Program-made: the position numbers and the translations under genes | Assembly (NCBI RefSeq): GCF_963674635.1 | Contig: NZ_OY771475.1 | Coordinates: 2,356,001-2,420,000, forward strand | DNA from: Breoghania sp. | Lineage (GTDB): Bacteria > Pseudomonadota > Alphaproteobacteria > Rhizobiales > Stappiaceae | Reading direction: 5' to 3' | Length of the DNA: 64,000 nt | In this document: piece after piece, positions 25,685-34,741 of the stretch | How positions within the stretch are numbered: the stretch's first letter is position 1 | Layout: every line of letters starts with the position of its first letter | Notes under the pieces: generated by a model | Databases searched by the model: none | Seen by the model: only the letters and a program-made list of their open reading frames with translations | What the model was told of the DNA's origin: nothing

Positions 25685-28576
25685 CTAATTCTGCATGCGC
25701 GCCAACTGGTTGGAGAGCATTTTGCTCGCGTCCTCGGCGGGCATGGGCTGACCATACAAGAAGCCCTGTGCATATTCGCAACCTAGTTGCAGCAGTTCCA
25801 GCGCGTCCGATTCCGTCTCAGCCCCTTCCGCCACCACGTCCATGCCGAGGTCATGCGCCAGCGTCACGATGGAGCGCAGGATCACAGGACGCGCGCCGCC
25901 ATTATGGTTCTTGTGGTCGTTGCGCACAAAGGACTGGTCGACCTTGATCGTGTCGAAGGGGAAGCGCTGCAGGTAGCTGAGCGAGGAATAACCGGTTCCG
26001 AAGTCATCCAGCGACAGCCCGGCGCCGAAGGAGCGCAGACGCTCCAGGACCCTGGCCGAGTATTCCGGATTTTCCATCACCAGCGATTCCGTGATCTCCA
26101 GTTTCAACGTGCCCGGCGTCAACGCAGAGCGTGACATCACCGCCTTCACGTCGTTGATGAGATCGTGACGCAGAAGCTGGCGCGAGGAGACATTCACGCT
26201 GGTGAAGAGACGATAATTGTCCTGTCCCTGCTGCTGCCAGTAGGAGAGTTGGCGGGCAGCGCGTTCCAGCACATAGAGACCGAGATCATTGATCAGGCCG
26301 GATTCCTCGGCCAGCGGAATGAAATCATGCGGGCCAAGCCATCCCTGCTTGGGATGTTGCCATCGCACCAACGCCTCGAATCCGGCGATGGTGCGGTCGG
26401 CGAGCCGTATGATTGGCTGGTAGAGAATGCGCAGCTCTTCATTGGCAATGGCGGACTTCAGATCGTTTTCGAGAACGACCCGGTCGCCGGTCACCGTCTT
26501 GAGTGTCGGACGATAGGCCTCCATGCGATCGCCACCCAGCATCTTGGCCTGATACATGGCGATTTCCGCATCGTGGACGACTTCGCTCGCCGAGGTGTTG
26601 GCACCGTCGCCGATGGCCAGGCCGATGGAGCCGGTCAGGTAGATTTCATGTTCGCCGAAGGTGAAGGGCGCGCGCACGGTTCGGCGCAGCGCCTCGCCAA
26701 AGGCGGCGATGCGATCGGGCTGCTGTTCCGACAGAAGAACGATACCGAACTGGTCGCCCGCCAGACGGCACAGCGCGTCCTGCGGTTTGATCTGACGGGC
26801 CAGCCGGCGCGCCATGGTGAGCAGAATGGAATCGCCCACCGAAATGCTCTGGTTCGTGTTGACCTGCTTGAAGCCGTCAATATCGAGCACGATCGCGGTG
26901 GGACGCACCGTCCCATCCACCTTGTAGCGCGCCATTGCGGCGTTGAACCGATCAAGGAAAATCTGACGATTGGGCAGGCCCGTCAGATTGTCGATGACGG
27001 CATCATGCAACAGGCGCTCCTCGAAGGTCTTCTGCTCTGTCACGTCATGCAACGTGCCGACGCAACGCACGACCTCGCCGTCAGAACCCAGAAGCGGGCG
27101 CGCACGCAGCAGGAACCAGCGGAAATGTCCGTCTTCGGAACGCAGACGGAACACTTGCGCGATCCGACCGCGGCGCTGGTCGATGATGGCATCCAATGTC
27201 GCGCGGAAGCGGTCGCGGTCGCTGGGATGGATCACGTCAAGCCACTCGCGCGCCGGTCCTTCCAGCGTTCCGGGCTTCAGCGACAGCAGGATCTCCAGCT
27301 CGCCGGCGGTGTGGATATGATCGCGGTCGACGTCCCAGTCCCACATCATGTCGCCGGACCCGGTCAATGCGAGCGCGCGGCGTTCCACATCGCCAATGGA
27401 ACCCTGAAGGAGAGCCGCCCCGGCAAAGGCGTGCTGCATGACGGTAAAGCCGATCAGCAGCACCACCAGAACCATGCCGCCGTCTATGGCCGGCTGGACG
27501 AGATCGTTGGCCAGTGCGGCATTGGCCGCAAGCGCGGCACCGACGAGCCAGACCAGCAGCAGGAACCATGTCGGAATGAGCATGATCGCGCGATCATAGC
27601 CCTGAAAGGCCAGGACGAGAACGACACCAAATCCCAGAAGACCAATAACGGCGAGCGAGAGGCGCGCAATGCCTGCGGCAATGGCAGGATCCCAGATCGC
27701 AATGCTGAAAAGCCCCAGCAACAGCACAAGCGCGGTGATCGCCACGTGACTGTAATGGATGTGCCAGCGATTGAGATTCAGATAGCCGTAGAGGAACACG
27801 ATGAGGCTCGCGGCCAAAAGCACCTCGCCGCCCGCGCGATAGAGCTGCTCGCCGCCGGCGCTCAGGCCAAAGACCCGGTTCCAGAAACCGAAATCGATGC
27901 ACAGATAGCCCAGCACCGTCCAGGCAAGCGCGGCGGTGGCGGGAAACATGATCGTTCCCTTGATCACCACGATGATGGTGAGAAACAGCGCCAGAAGGCC
28001 GGATATGCCCAGAACGATGCCCTTGTAGAGGGTGTAGGCGTTGACGCTGTCCTTGTAGGCCTCCGGCTGCCACAGATAGAGCTGAGGCACTTTGGACGTG
28101 TGGAGTTCGGCAACAAAAGTGACGACCGCGCCGGGATCGAGGGTGATCTGATAGACGTCGGCGTCCGGGCTGTTGATGCGCTCCGGAATGATGCCCTGGC
28201 TGGGCGAAAGCGACGCGATGCGCGAGGAACCGAGATCGGGCCACAGAATGCCGGAGCCGACCAAACGGTAGAAAGGGGCGACCAGAAGCCGATCGATCTG
28301 CTCGTCGGAGGGGTTGGAAAGCGCGAAGACGATCCAGTCCGTGTTCTGACCGTCGCGCGAAGTCACCTCAATGCGACGTACGATGCCGTCCGCGCCCGGC
28401 GCGGTGGAAACCTGGATGGCGTTGCCATGGTTTTCATAGCGCTCAACCGAATGGGTCAGATCGACGGCATCCGCGGTGGCGGGCACCGATATGGCCTCAA
28501 CCGCGCGCGCAGGCAGGGCCCATCCGGACAGGGCAAGCAGGAAAACCGCAATCAGGACGAGACACAGACGTCGCAC
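25685..28576 (-). CDS. 7TM membrane GGDEF/EAL protein with PAS domain
   Basis: Probable cyclic-di-GMP phosphodiesterase of about 963 residues. In order: signal peptide (RLCLVLIAVFLLALSGWALPARA), a periplasmic beta-rich domain of the 7TMR-DISM extracellular type, seven membrane helices (about 190-390), a PAS domain (around 410-520, ending GTLHDVTEQK), a GGDEF domain (about 530-690) and an EAL domain (about 710-955). The GGDEF motif is degenerate (RLAGDQFGIVL), so cyclase activity is unlikely. The EAL domain is intact: FEALVRWQHP, EITESLVMEN, DDFGTGYSSLSYL and KVDQSFVRN. I start at GTG 28576, with GGAG six bases upstream; longer readings lack a ribosome site and bury the signal peptide. Confidence 0.85.
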   Translation of the reverse strand: MRRLCLVLIAVFLLALSGWALPARAVEAISVPATADAVDLTHSVERYENHGNAIQVSTAPGADGIVRRIEVTSRDGQNTDWIVFALSNPSDEQIDRLLVAPFYRLVGSGILWPDLGSSRIASLSPSQGIIPERINSPDADVYQITLDPGAVVTFVAELHTSKVPQLYLWQPEAYKDSVNAYTLYKGIVLGISGLLALFLTIIVVIKGTIMFPATAALAWTVLGYLCIDFGFWNRVFGLSAGGEQLYRAGGEVLLAASLIVFLYGYLNLNRWHIHYSHVAITALVLLLGLFSIAIWDPAIAAGIARLSLAVIGLLGFGVVLVLAFQGYDRAIMLIPTWFLLLVWLVGAALAANAALANDLVQPAIDGGMVLVVLLIGFTVMQHAFAGAALLQGSIGDVERRALALTGSGDMMWDWDVDRDHIHTAGELEILLSLKPGTLEGPAREWLDVIHPSDRDRFRATLDAIIDQRRGRIAQVFRLRSEDGHFRWFLLRARPLLGSDGEVVRCVGTLHDVTEQKTFEERLLHDAVIDNLTGLPNRQIFLDRFNAAMARYKVDGTVRPTAIVLDIDGFKQVNTNQSISVGDSILLTMARRLARQIKPQDALCRLAGDQFGIVLLSEQQPDRIAAFGEALRRTVRAPFTFGEHEIYLTGSIGLAIGDGANTSASEVVHDAEIAMYQAKMLGGDRMEAYRPTLKTVTGDRVVLENDLKSAIANEELRILYQPIIRLADRTIAGFEALVRWQHPKQGWLGPHDFIPLAEESGLINDLGLYVLERAARQLSYWQQQGQDNYRLFTSVNVSSRQLLRHDLINDVKAVMSRSALTPGTLKLEITESLVMENPEYSARVLERLRSFGAGLSLDDFGTGYSSLSYLQRFPFDTIKVDQSFVRNDHKNHNGGARPVILRSIVTLAHDLGMDVVAEGAETESDALELLQLGCEYAQGFLYGQPMPAEDASKMLSNQLARMQN

Positions 28577-28634
28577 ATAAGACTCCACTCGATAAGCAGG
28601 CATGGCGGCAAGGAGTAACGAACCGCCAGCGCCT

Positions 28635-29279
28635 TCACAAGTTATGTTTAACGCCTTCCAGAGAGACCACCCGTCGGCCATGCGTTCGGCGTGCGGGCTC
28701 CGGATCGTCTGCCAACCTTGCGAAAAGAAGATGATCGCGCCACTGCGCATCAATGCGCAGATAAGCGCGCGCCAGCCCCTCATGCGAAAAGCCCGCACGA
28801 CGTAACAGAGTGATTGAGGCCTCATTATGGGGAAGGCAGGCTGCCTCCACACGGTGCAGGCCAAGGCGGGAAAAGGCGAAACTCATCGCGCATTCGACCG
28901 CCTCGCTCATATAGCCCTGACGGGCATGGGGGGCGCCGATCCAATAGCCCATCGAACAGGACTGCGTGACGCCCCGTCGCACGTTGGACAGCGTCAATCC
29001 GCCCAGGACCTCGCCGTTATCGCGGCGGAACAGGAAGAAGGGATAGCCCGTATCGTTGCGCACTTCGCGCATGTAGCGGCGCAGACGGCGACGGAATGCC
29101 GCTCTTGTCAGATCGTCGGCGGGCCAGGTTGGCTCCCACTGTTTCAGAAAGAAATAGGACTGTTCGCGCAAGGCCGCCCAACCGGCGTGGTCGGCCATGG
29201 TCGGCATTCTCAGGATCAGACGCTCGCTTTGCAAAACCGGGCTCGGTTCGCCGTATCCGATCGAGCCCAGTAACGCCAT
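28635..29279 (-). CDS. GNAT-family N-acetyltransferase (RimJ/RimL-like)
   Basis: GNAT acetyltransferase of 214 residues in the RimJ/RimL group, which acetylates N-termini of ribosomal proteins or other amines. Visible: LQSERLILRMPTMADHAGWA at the N-terminus, YWIGAPHARQGYMSEAVECAMSFAF (acetyl-CoA pyrophosphate loop ARQGYMSEA) and the C-terminal HNEASITLLRRAGFSHEGLARAYL. ATG 29279 has AGGGG/AAGGG directly upstream; an in-frame region before it overlaps the peptidase gene. It is third in the set thrC-M16 peptidase-GNAT, with a 25-base gap. The substrate is unknown. Confidence 0.88.
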   Translation of the reverse strand: MALLGSIGYGEPSPVLQSERLILRMPTMADHAGWAALREQSYFFLKQWEPTWPADDLTRAAFRRRLRRYMREVRNDTGYPFFLFRRDNGEVLGGLTLSNVRRGVTQSCSMGYWIGAPHARQGYMSEAVECAMSFAFSRLGLHRVEAACLPHNEASITLLRRAGFSHEGLARAYLRIDAQWRDHLLFARLADDPEPARRTHGRRVVSLEGVKHNL

Positions 29280-29304
29280 CGCCCTTCCCCTTCGTTCCTG
29301 CCGA

Positions 29305-30648
29305 TCAGAGCGGCTTGCCGGTGCCGATACCGGCGAAGCGCCCACTCTGCCCGTTTTCCGCGCCCGTCTGCGCAGCTCCCGATCGCGCCGCCCCCAGACG
29401 CTGCGCAATCGAGGCAGCGTCCATCAGCCGCGAAACCGGACCCACAGCAGAGATCGTCGGAGCAGAGCCGCTGAACGTCTGCGCCGCCACGCGCCGGACA
29501 TCCTCTGCGCTCACCGCATTGATGCGCTCCAGGATCTGCGCGGGCTCCAGGCAGTGACCATAGACCATGATCTGGCGCGCGATCTGACCTGCGCGCGCGA
29601 CCGGACTTTCCATCGACATCATCAGCGAGGCACGGATCTGGGCGCGCGCGCGCTCCACTTCCGTCTCGCTCACATGTTCGCCGATGCGGGCCAATTCACC
29701 CAGCAGCACCGGCATCAGCTCGTCGAGATCCTCCTCACCGGCGGCTGCATGGATGCCGAAGAGACCCGTATCCGTGAAGGACCAGTGGAAGGCATAGACG
29801 GCATAGCAAAGACCGCGGGCCTCGCGCACTTCCTGGAAGAGCCTTGAGGACATGCCGCCGCCCAGAACGCCGGCAAGGATCTGGATGGTGTAATAGTCGG
29901 GATGCTTGTAGGGCTTGCCCTCAAACCCCAGCAGCAGCTGCGCTTCCATGAGATCGCGCGTCTGTCGGCTTTCGCCCCCAGCATAGATCGCAGGCTCGAA
30001 ACCACCGCCCGGACCGGCGGGAAAGTCGGCAAAACATGTCTCGGCCAGCTTCACGATGGCATCGTGATCGACCTTGCCTGCGGCAGCCAGAACCATGTTG
30101 CCCGCACGGTAGTGGGTATCGAGATATTCACGAATGCCTTCGGAAGTGAAGGAACTCACCGTCTGCGGCGTACCGAGGATCGTGCGCCCCAGCGGCTGTC
30201 CCGACCATGCGGTTTCCTGCATCTGGTCGAAGGCGCAGTCCTCCGGCGAATCCTGCACACCGCCTATTTCCTGCAGGATCACATGCTGCTCACGCTTCAG
30301 CTCCACAGGATCAAGAAGCGAATTGCCGAGAATATCGGCCAGCAGATCGACCGCAAGCGGAACGTCATCGGCCAGGACCCGCACATAGTAGGCGGTGTTT
30401 TCCACGCTGGTAGAGGCGTTCAACTCGCCGCCCACCGCCTCGATTTCCTCCGCAATCGCGCGGGCGGAACGCCGATGCGTGCCCTTGAAAGCCATGTGTT
30501 CCAGCAGATGGGTCAGGCCATGCTGGCTCTCGGTCTCGTTGCGAGAGCCCACACGCACCCAAACGCCGAGCGCGGCCGTCTCAAGATGCGCCATGTGATC
30601 GGTAACGACCGTGAGGCCATTGGCGAGACGACTAATGCGCACATCCAT
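29305..30648 (-). CDS. M16-family zinc metallopeptidase
   Basis: Processing-protease-like M16 peptidase (mitochondrial processing peptidase beta relatives) of 447 residues. The inverted zinc motif HxxEH is present as LTHLLEHMAFKGT near residue 57, with the distal glutamate some 75 residues on (LKREQHVILQEIGGVQDSPED). The second half is the usual inactive lobe, with LLGFEGKPYKHPDYYTIQI and GGGMSSRLFQEVREARGLCYAVYAFH. The gene begins three bases after the thrC stop, so the two are cotranscribed. The link between threonine synthase and the peptidase recurs in Rhizobiales but has no known biochemical reason. Confidence 0.93.
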   Translation of the reverse strand: MDVRISRLANGLTVVTDHMAHLETAALGVWVRVGSRNETESQHGLTHLLEHMAFKGTHRRSARAIAEEIEAVGGELNASTSVENTAYYVRVLADDVPLAVDLLADILGNSLLDPVELKREQHVILQEIGGVQDSPEDCAFDQMQETAWSGQPLGRTILGTPQTVSSFTSEGIREYLDTHYRAGNMVLAAAGKVDHDAIVKLAETCFADFPAGPGGGFEPAIYAGGESRQTRDLMEAQLLLGFEGKPYKHPDYYTIQILAGVLGGGMSSRLFQEVREARGLCYAVYAFHWSFTDTGLFGIHAAAGEEDLDELMPVLLGELARIGEHVSETEVERARAQIRASLMMSMESPVARAGQIARQIMVYGHCLEPAQILERINAVSAEDVRRVAAQTFSGSAPTISAVGPVSRLMDAASIAQRLGAARSGAAQTGAENGQSGRFAGIGTGKPL

Positions 30649-30651
30649 GGA

Positions 30652-32067
30652 TCAGGCCTCCGCCGTTGCGGCGCGGGCGCGCGCCTGAACCAGTTTTTCG
30701 ACCGCAAAGATATCGTTGGGCACGACCTCGAACCGCTCCTCACGCTCCATCAGGTCGGACAACCACACTGGCAGCCCCGGCGAAACGCCGCTGGCCGCCT
30801 CGACAGCCTGCGGGAACTTGGCCGGATGCGCGGTGGAAAGAACGATCATCGGCGTCGCCGGATCTCCTTCGCCCGCCAGCATTTCCGCCACATGCAGGCC
30901 GACAGAGGTGTGCGGATCGGCCAGATAGCCTGCCTCACGCCAGGTGCTGGAAATCGTAGCGGAGACCGCCGCTTCGTCAGCGCGCCCTGCGGCGAAGAGT
31001 TTTCGGATAGCAGCCAGGGATTTCGCGTCCAGTTCAAAGGCCCCACTCTGAGCGAGACCACCCATCTGGCTCCGGACCTGCGCCGCGTCGCGCCCGCCCG
31101 CGTCAAACAACAGACGCTCGAAATTGGAGGAGACCTGAATATCCATCGACGGCGAGGTGGTGACAGTGACGCCGCGCATCTCGTAACGACCAGTTTCCAG
31201 TGTGCGCGCGAGAATGTCATTGATATTGGTCGCCACAACGAGGCGCTCGATGGGCAGCCCCATCTGCTTTGCCACGTAGCCGGCGAAGATATCGCCGAAA
31301 TTGCCCGTCGGCACGGTGAAGGATACCGGACGATGGGGGGCGCCAAGAGCGACACCCGCAACGAAGTAATACACCACCTGCGCCACGATGCGGGCCCAGT
31401 TGATGGAGTTGACGCCCGCAAGGCCAATCCGGTCGCGGAAGGCGAAATGGTTGAACATGCCTTTCAGCATGCCCTGGCAATCGTCGAAATTACCTTCCAG
31501 CGCCAGCGCGTGGACGTTTGATTCCGTCGCCGTGGTCATCTGACGGCGTTGGACATCGGAAACGCGCCCGTTCGGGAAGAGGATGAAGATGTCAGTGCGT
31601 TCACGACCGCGGAAAGCCTCGATCGCCGCTCCGCCCGTATCGCCCGAGGTCGCCCCTACGATGGTGGCGCGCTGGTCGCGCTCGGCCAGCACATGATCCA
31701 TCAAGCGGCCGAGCAACTGCATCGCCACATCCTTGAAGGCGAGCGTGGGGCCGTGAAAAAGCTCAAGAACGAACCGGTTGGGAGCGAGCTGAACAAGCGG
31801 GGTCACCGCCGGGTGCCGGAAGTCGGCGTATGTGTCGCGCAGCATCGGCGCCAGCACATCATCGGGGATGCACGATCCGACGAAGGGACGAATCACCTCC
31901 AGCGCGACCTCGTGATAGGGGCGCCCGGCAAAGCCTGCGATGGTGGCGGTGTTCAGGTTGGGCCATTCAGCGGGAACATAAAGGCCGCCGTCGCGCGCCA
32001 GTCCACTCAACAGAACATCGGCGAATTCCAGTTCGGGCGCGTTGCCGCGCGTGCTGACATATTTCAA
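30652..32067 (-). CDS. thrC: Threonine synthase
   Basis: PLP enzyme converting O-phosphohomoserine to threonine. The 471-residue protein matches the long bacterial form: start KYVSTRGNAPELEFADVLL, PLP lysine in GPTLAFKDVAMQLLG, phosphate-binding GATSGDTGGAAIEAFRG, and VPTGNFGDIFAGY. The start is TTG 32067 with GGAAGGAAG four bases upstream. Its substrate is made by the homoserine kinase encoded 8 kb away on the other strand. It leads thrC-M16-GNAT. Confidence 0.96.
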   Translation of the reverse strand: MKYVSTRGNAPELEFADVLLSGLARDGGLYVPAEWPNLNTATIAGFAGRPYHEVALEVIRPFVGSCIPDDVLAPMLRDTYADFRHPAVTPLVQLAPNRFVLELFHGPTLAFKDVAMQLLGRLMDHVLAERDQRATIVGATSGDTGGAAIEAFRGRERTDIFILFPNGRVSDVQRRQMTTATESNVHALALEGNFDDCQGMLKGMFNHFAFRDRIGLAGVNSINWARIVAQVVYYFVAGVALGAPHRPVSFTVPTGNFGDIFAGYVAKQMGLPIERLVVATNINDILARTLETGRYEMRGVTVTTSPSMDIQVSSNFERLLFDAGGRDAAQVRSQMGGLAQSGAFELDAKSLAAIRKLFAAGRADEAAVSATISSTWREAGYLADPHTSVGLHVAEMLAGEGDPATPMIVLSTAHPAKFPQAVEAASGVSPGLPVWLSDLMEREERFEVVPNDIFAVEKLVQARARAATAEA

Positions 32068-32341
32068 GTGGCTTCCTTCCCCGACGAGGGATCCGATCCC
32101 GGTGTCCCTGTCCGGTTTTCAGTTTATTCGTCGAGCCTGACTCGTGGGTCTACATATCCGAATCCCGCTTACGCGGCGAGCTTCTCGTTCGCCGGAATGC
32201 GCCGCGGGAGCAGACAGTCCATTGCGCGAGAGCCTAAATCACACGGGGCCACACGAAAACCGAATTTGTCGAAACGCTTCGAACAGGGGGCCGGGCCCTG
32301 AGGTTGCGCGCTGTTTTCAGGACTATCGACGCGAGTTTCGC

Positions 32342-32953
32342 TCAGGCATGCCCCGCATCGCAGGACAGCATGCCCGGCGAAATGCCGAGACGTCCCAGTG
32401 CATCGAGATATTTCCTGTCCAGATCACGCCCGAAGACCAGGGCCTCATCGGCGGGGCATGTCAGCCAACCATTGGCCTGGATCTCGCTTTCAAGCTGGCC
32501 CGCGCTCCAACCCGCATAGCCAAGCGCCAGCATGGCGTTGGCCGGGCCGCGCCCTTCCGCCATGGCCTTGAGGATTTCCAGTGTGGCCGTCAGGCAGATG
32601 CCTTTCTCTATGGCCAATGTGGAGTTCTCCGCAAAGTAGTCGGAGGAATGCAGCACAAACCCCCGCCCCGTCTCCACCGGCCCCCCCCTGTGAACCGGCA
32701 TGGCATCGAGCGCGTGGGGCAGTCGGATCGCATCATCCTCCTCGATGATCCCAAGTTGTGAGAGCAATTCGGGGAGGGAAAGGCTATCCACCAGCTTGTT
32801 CAGAATCAGTCCCATCGCACCTTCGGCGGAATGGGCGCACATGTAGATCACCGAACGTTCGAACCGTTCGTCCGCCATGGTTGGCATTGCGATCAGAAGC
32901 TGACCGTCGAGATAGGTGCCCGCGCTTTCGCTCGTATCCTTCTCAAACGCCAT
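32342..32953 (-). CDS. YqgE/AlgH (DUF179) family protein
   Basis: DUF179 family protein of about 203 residues. The N-terminal signature is GQLLIAMPTMADERFERSVIYMCAHSAEGAMGLILNK, typical of YqgE, followed by HRGGPVETGRGFVLHSSDY. In Pseudomonas a member was called AlgH for an effect on alginate regulation, but the biochemical function is unresolved. Several in-frame start codons exist between 32968 and 32953; ATG 32953 has GAGG nine bases upstream. It is a single gene divergent from the DsbD-like gene and separated from thrC by about 270 bases in which I see no gene. Confidence 0.9.
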   Translation of the reverse strand: MAFEKDTSESAGTYLDGQLLIAMPTMADERFERSVIYMCAHSAEGAMGLILNKLVDSLSLPELLSQLGIIEEDDAIRLPHALDAMPVHRGGPVETGRGFVLHSSDYFAENSTLAIEKGICLTATLEILKAMAEGRGPANAMLALGYAGWSAGQLESEIQANGWLTCPADEALVFGRDLDRKYLDALGRLGISPGMLSCDAGHA

Positions 32954-33184
32954 CTGCATCATCCTCACTCACCACAACCTGAAGTTCGAGTTTAGCCGCA
33001 AGTACCGCTTTTGTTAACGGTGTCAGGCGGCTATCTCCTCGCACCAGCCTCACATGATTATGAGTGCGGGCAGGCGAAGCGTGTCTTGGAGGAACAAGAC
33101 CGATCCTTTAGTTTGCAACGCAAGAGATGCCCCCGTCCTCCCGTGCAAGAACCCTGTCCCCTTGCGCGAAAACCAAGAGCACTC

Positions 33185-34054
33185 ATGTCGCCAATGTCGA
33201 TCATCGCCCTCTTCGGGAACAGTCTGCGCTTGTGCGGATGCCTCGCTGCACTTTCCGCAGCCTTGGCGCTCGCGAGCCCGGCGGAGGCCGGATCCTCACC
33301 TTGGCACGAAGCGATGGGCGGGAAAATCCGTCTGATCACCGCTGGCGGGTCTGCAAACGAGGACGGATCGCTTCTGGCCGGGCTGGAAATCCGGCCCGAT
33401 CCCGGCTGGAAGACCTATTGGCGCTTTCCCGGCGACAGCGGCCTCGGCACGCAAGCCGATTTTGCAGGCTCGGAAAACCTCGCCACCGCGCAGATGGCAT
33501 TTCCAGCCCCCGCGCGCCATGTCGATCCCTATTCGGTAACCATCGGTTATGAGGGCCCCACGGTGCTGCCGATACTCGTGCACCCGCAAAGCGCCGAGGC
33601 CCCCGTCTCCCTGACCGCCAACGTGACGATGGGGTTGTGCAAACAGGTGTGCGTCCCCGTCATGACGCAGCTTCAGGTGGAATTGACGCCCGGCGCGCCC
33701 GCAGATGCCCCTCAGGCGGCCTCAATACGCGCAGCCCTTGCGAAATTGCCCCAATTGGCGCAGCCGGGCGATCCGCTTTCCGTCTCCCGGGTCAGTGTCG
33801 AGGGGGGCGCGGCTCCGGTCCTGAAGATGACCGCCCAGCTCTCAGACCCCGACGCTCCGTTCGACCTGTTCGTGGAAGGGCCCGAAGGCTCCTATCTCAG
33901 CGTTCCCACGCTTGAAACGCAGGATGGGGATCGGGCGTTTTTTTCGCTCTCGCTCGACGGATTGGCAAGCGCGGATGGCAAGGCCTTGCTGCGTCTGACA
34001 CTTGTGAACGGCGACAAGGCGGCGGATCAGACCTGGGCCATTGACGTTCCTTGA
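33185..34054 (+). CDS. DsbD-domain periplasmic protein
   Basis: Periplasmic protein of 289 residues with a signal peptide (FGNSLRLCGCLAALSAALALASPAEA) and a domain like the N-terminal alpha domain of the thiol reductase DsbD. The block PDPGWKTYWRFPGDSGLGTQ and the cysteine pair in MGLCKQVCVPV are the hallmarks of this alphaproteobacterial group. There is no membrane thiol-transfer domain, so it may accept electrons from a separate partner such as CcdA. Start ATG 33185 (another ATG at 33194); the open frame from 33011 is not credible before the signal peptide. It lies alone between yqgE and the peroxiredoxin gene. Confidence 0.82.
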   Translation: MSPMSIIALFGNSLRLCGCLAALSAALALASPAEAGSSPWHEAMGGKIRLITAGGSANEDGSLLAGLEIRPDPGWKTYWRFPGDSGLGTQADFAGSENLATAQMAFPAPARHVDPYSVTIGYEGPTVLPILVHPQSAEAPVSLTANVTMGLCKQVCVPVMTQLQVELTPGAPADAPQAASIRAALAKLPQLAQPGDPLSVSRVSVEGGAAPVLKMTAQLSDPDAPFDLFVEGPEGSYLSVPTLETQDGDRAFFSLSLDGLASADGKALLRLTLVNGDKAADQTWAIDVP

Positions 34055-34203
34055 AAAACATCGCGAGGTCTGCCTCGACGGCAGCCCCGCTGAGCCCTAT
34101 CTCCTGTGCCGTGGCTACGTGAGGTGCTTTTCTCGGCCGGTCTGCTGATCGGTGGGCTCATCCCCCACGTGGCCTGCACGTTTCAATTCAGGGAGACAGT
34201 TAC

Positions 34204-34689
34204 ATGACGATCCAGATCGGCGACAAATTGCCGGATGCAACCTTCAAGGTCATGACAGAGGACGGGCCGGGCGAAACGACCACGAACGAGGTTTTCGCGG
34301 GCAAGAAGGTCGTCCTTTTTGCCGTACCCGGGGCCTTCACGCCGACCTGCCACAACAATCATCTGCCCGGCTTCATCGACAACCTGACCGTCTTCCACAG
34401 CAAGGGCGTGGATACGGTTGCCGTGACCTCGGTCAACGACGTTTTCGTCATGGACGCCTGGGCCAAGGCGACAGGCGCGAAGGGCAAGATGACCTTCCTC
34501 GCCGATGGCAGCGCCGATTTCGCTAAAGCGCTCGGGCTTGAGCTCGATGCCAGCGCGGGCGGGCTGGGCATCCGGTCGAAGCGCTATTCGATGATCGTGG
34601 AAGACGGCAAGGTCACGAGCCTCAATATTGAGGACTCCCCCGGTCAGGCACAGGTTTCGAGCGCAGCGGGCGTTCTGGAGCAGCTGTAA
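34204..34689 (+). CDS. Peroxiredoxin, Prx5/atypical 2-Cys type
   Basis: Thiol peroxidase that reduces hydrogen peroxide and alkyl hydroperoxides, of the Prx5 (PrxII) class. The 161-residue protein has the peroxidatic cysteine in VPGAFTPTCHNNHLPGF, followed by the conserved active-site arginine in the C-terminal half (GIRSKRYSMIVEDGKV). No fused glutaredoxin domain is present and no clear resolving cysteine was seen, so the reductant is likely external glutathione or glutaredoxin. A RBS-like GGGAGA lies six bases before ATG 34204. It is convergent with SURF1. Confidence 0.93.
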   Translation: MTIQIGDKLPDATFKVMTEDGPGETTTNEVFAGKKVVLFAVPGAFTPTCHNNHLPGFIDNLTVFHSKGVDTVAVTSVNDVFVMDAWAKATGAKGKMTFLADGSADFAKALGLELDASAGGLGIRSKRYSMIVEDGKVTSLNIEDSPGQAQVSSAAGVLEQL

Positions 34690-34706
34690 ACGCCGCCTGA
34701 GATTGG

Positions 34707-34740
34707 GAGCGTTCGGGCGGAGAGTGCCGCCCGAATGCTC
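34707..34740. terminator. Hairpin between convergent peroxiredoxin and SURF1 genes
   Basis: A 14-bp stem with a single mismatch (GAGCGTTCGGGCGG / CCGCCCGAATGCTC) and 6-base loop lies between the two stops. It is well placed as a shared terminator, but the T tract is short on both strands. Confidence 0.6.
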
Positions 34741-34741
34741 T

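Noticed and set aside
26165..28618. Long open frame of over 800 codons on the plus strand opposite the GGDEF/EAL gene
   Set aside because: It is antisense to a gene with clear domains and lacks any recognisable motif; long shadow frames are normal in GC-rich DNA.
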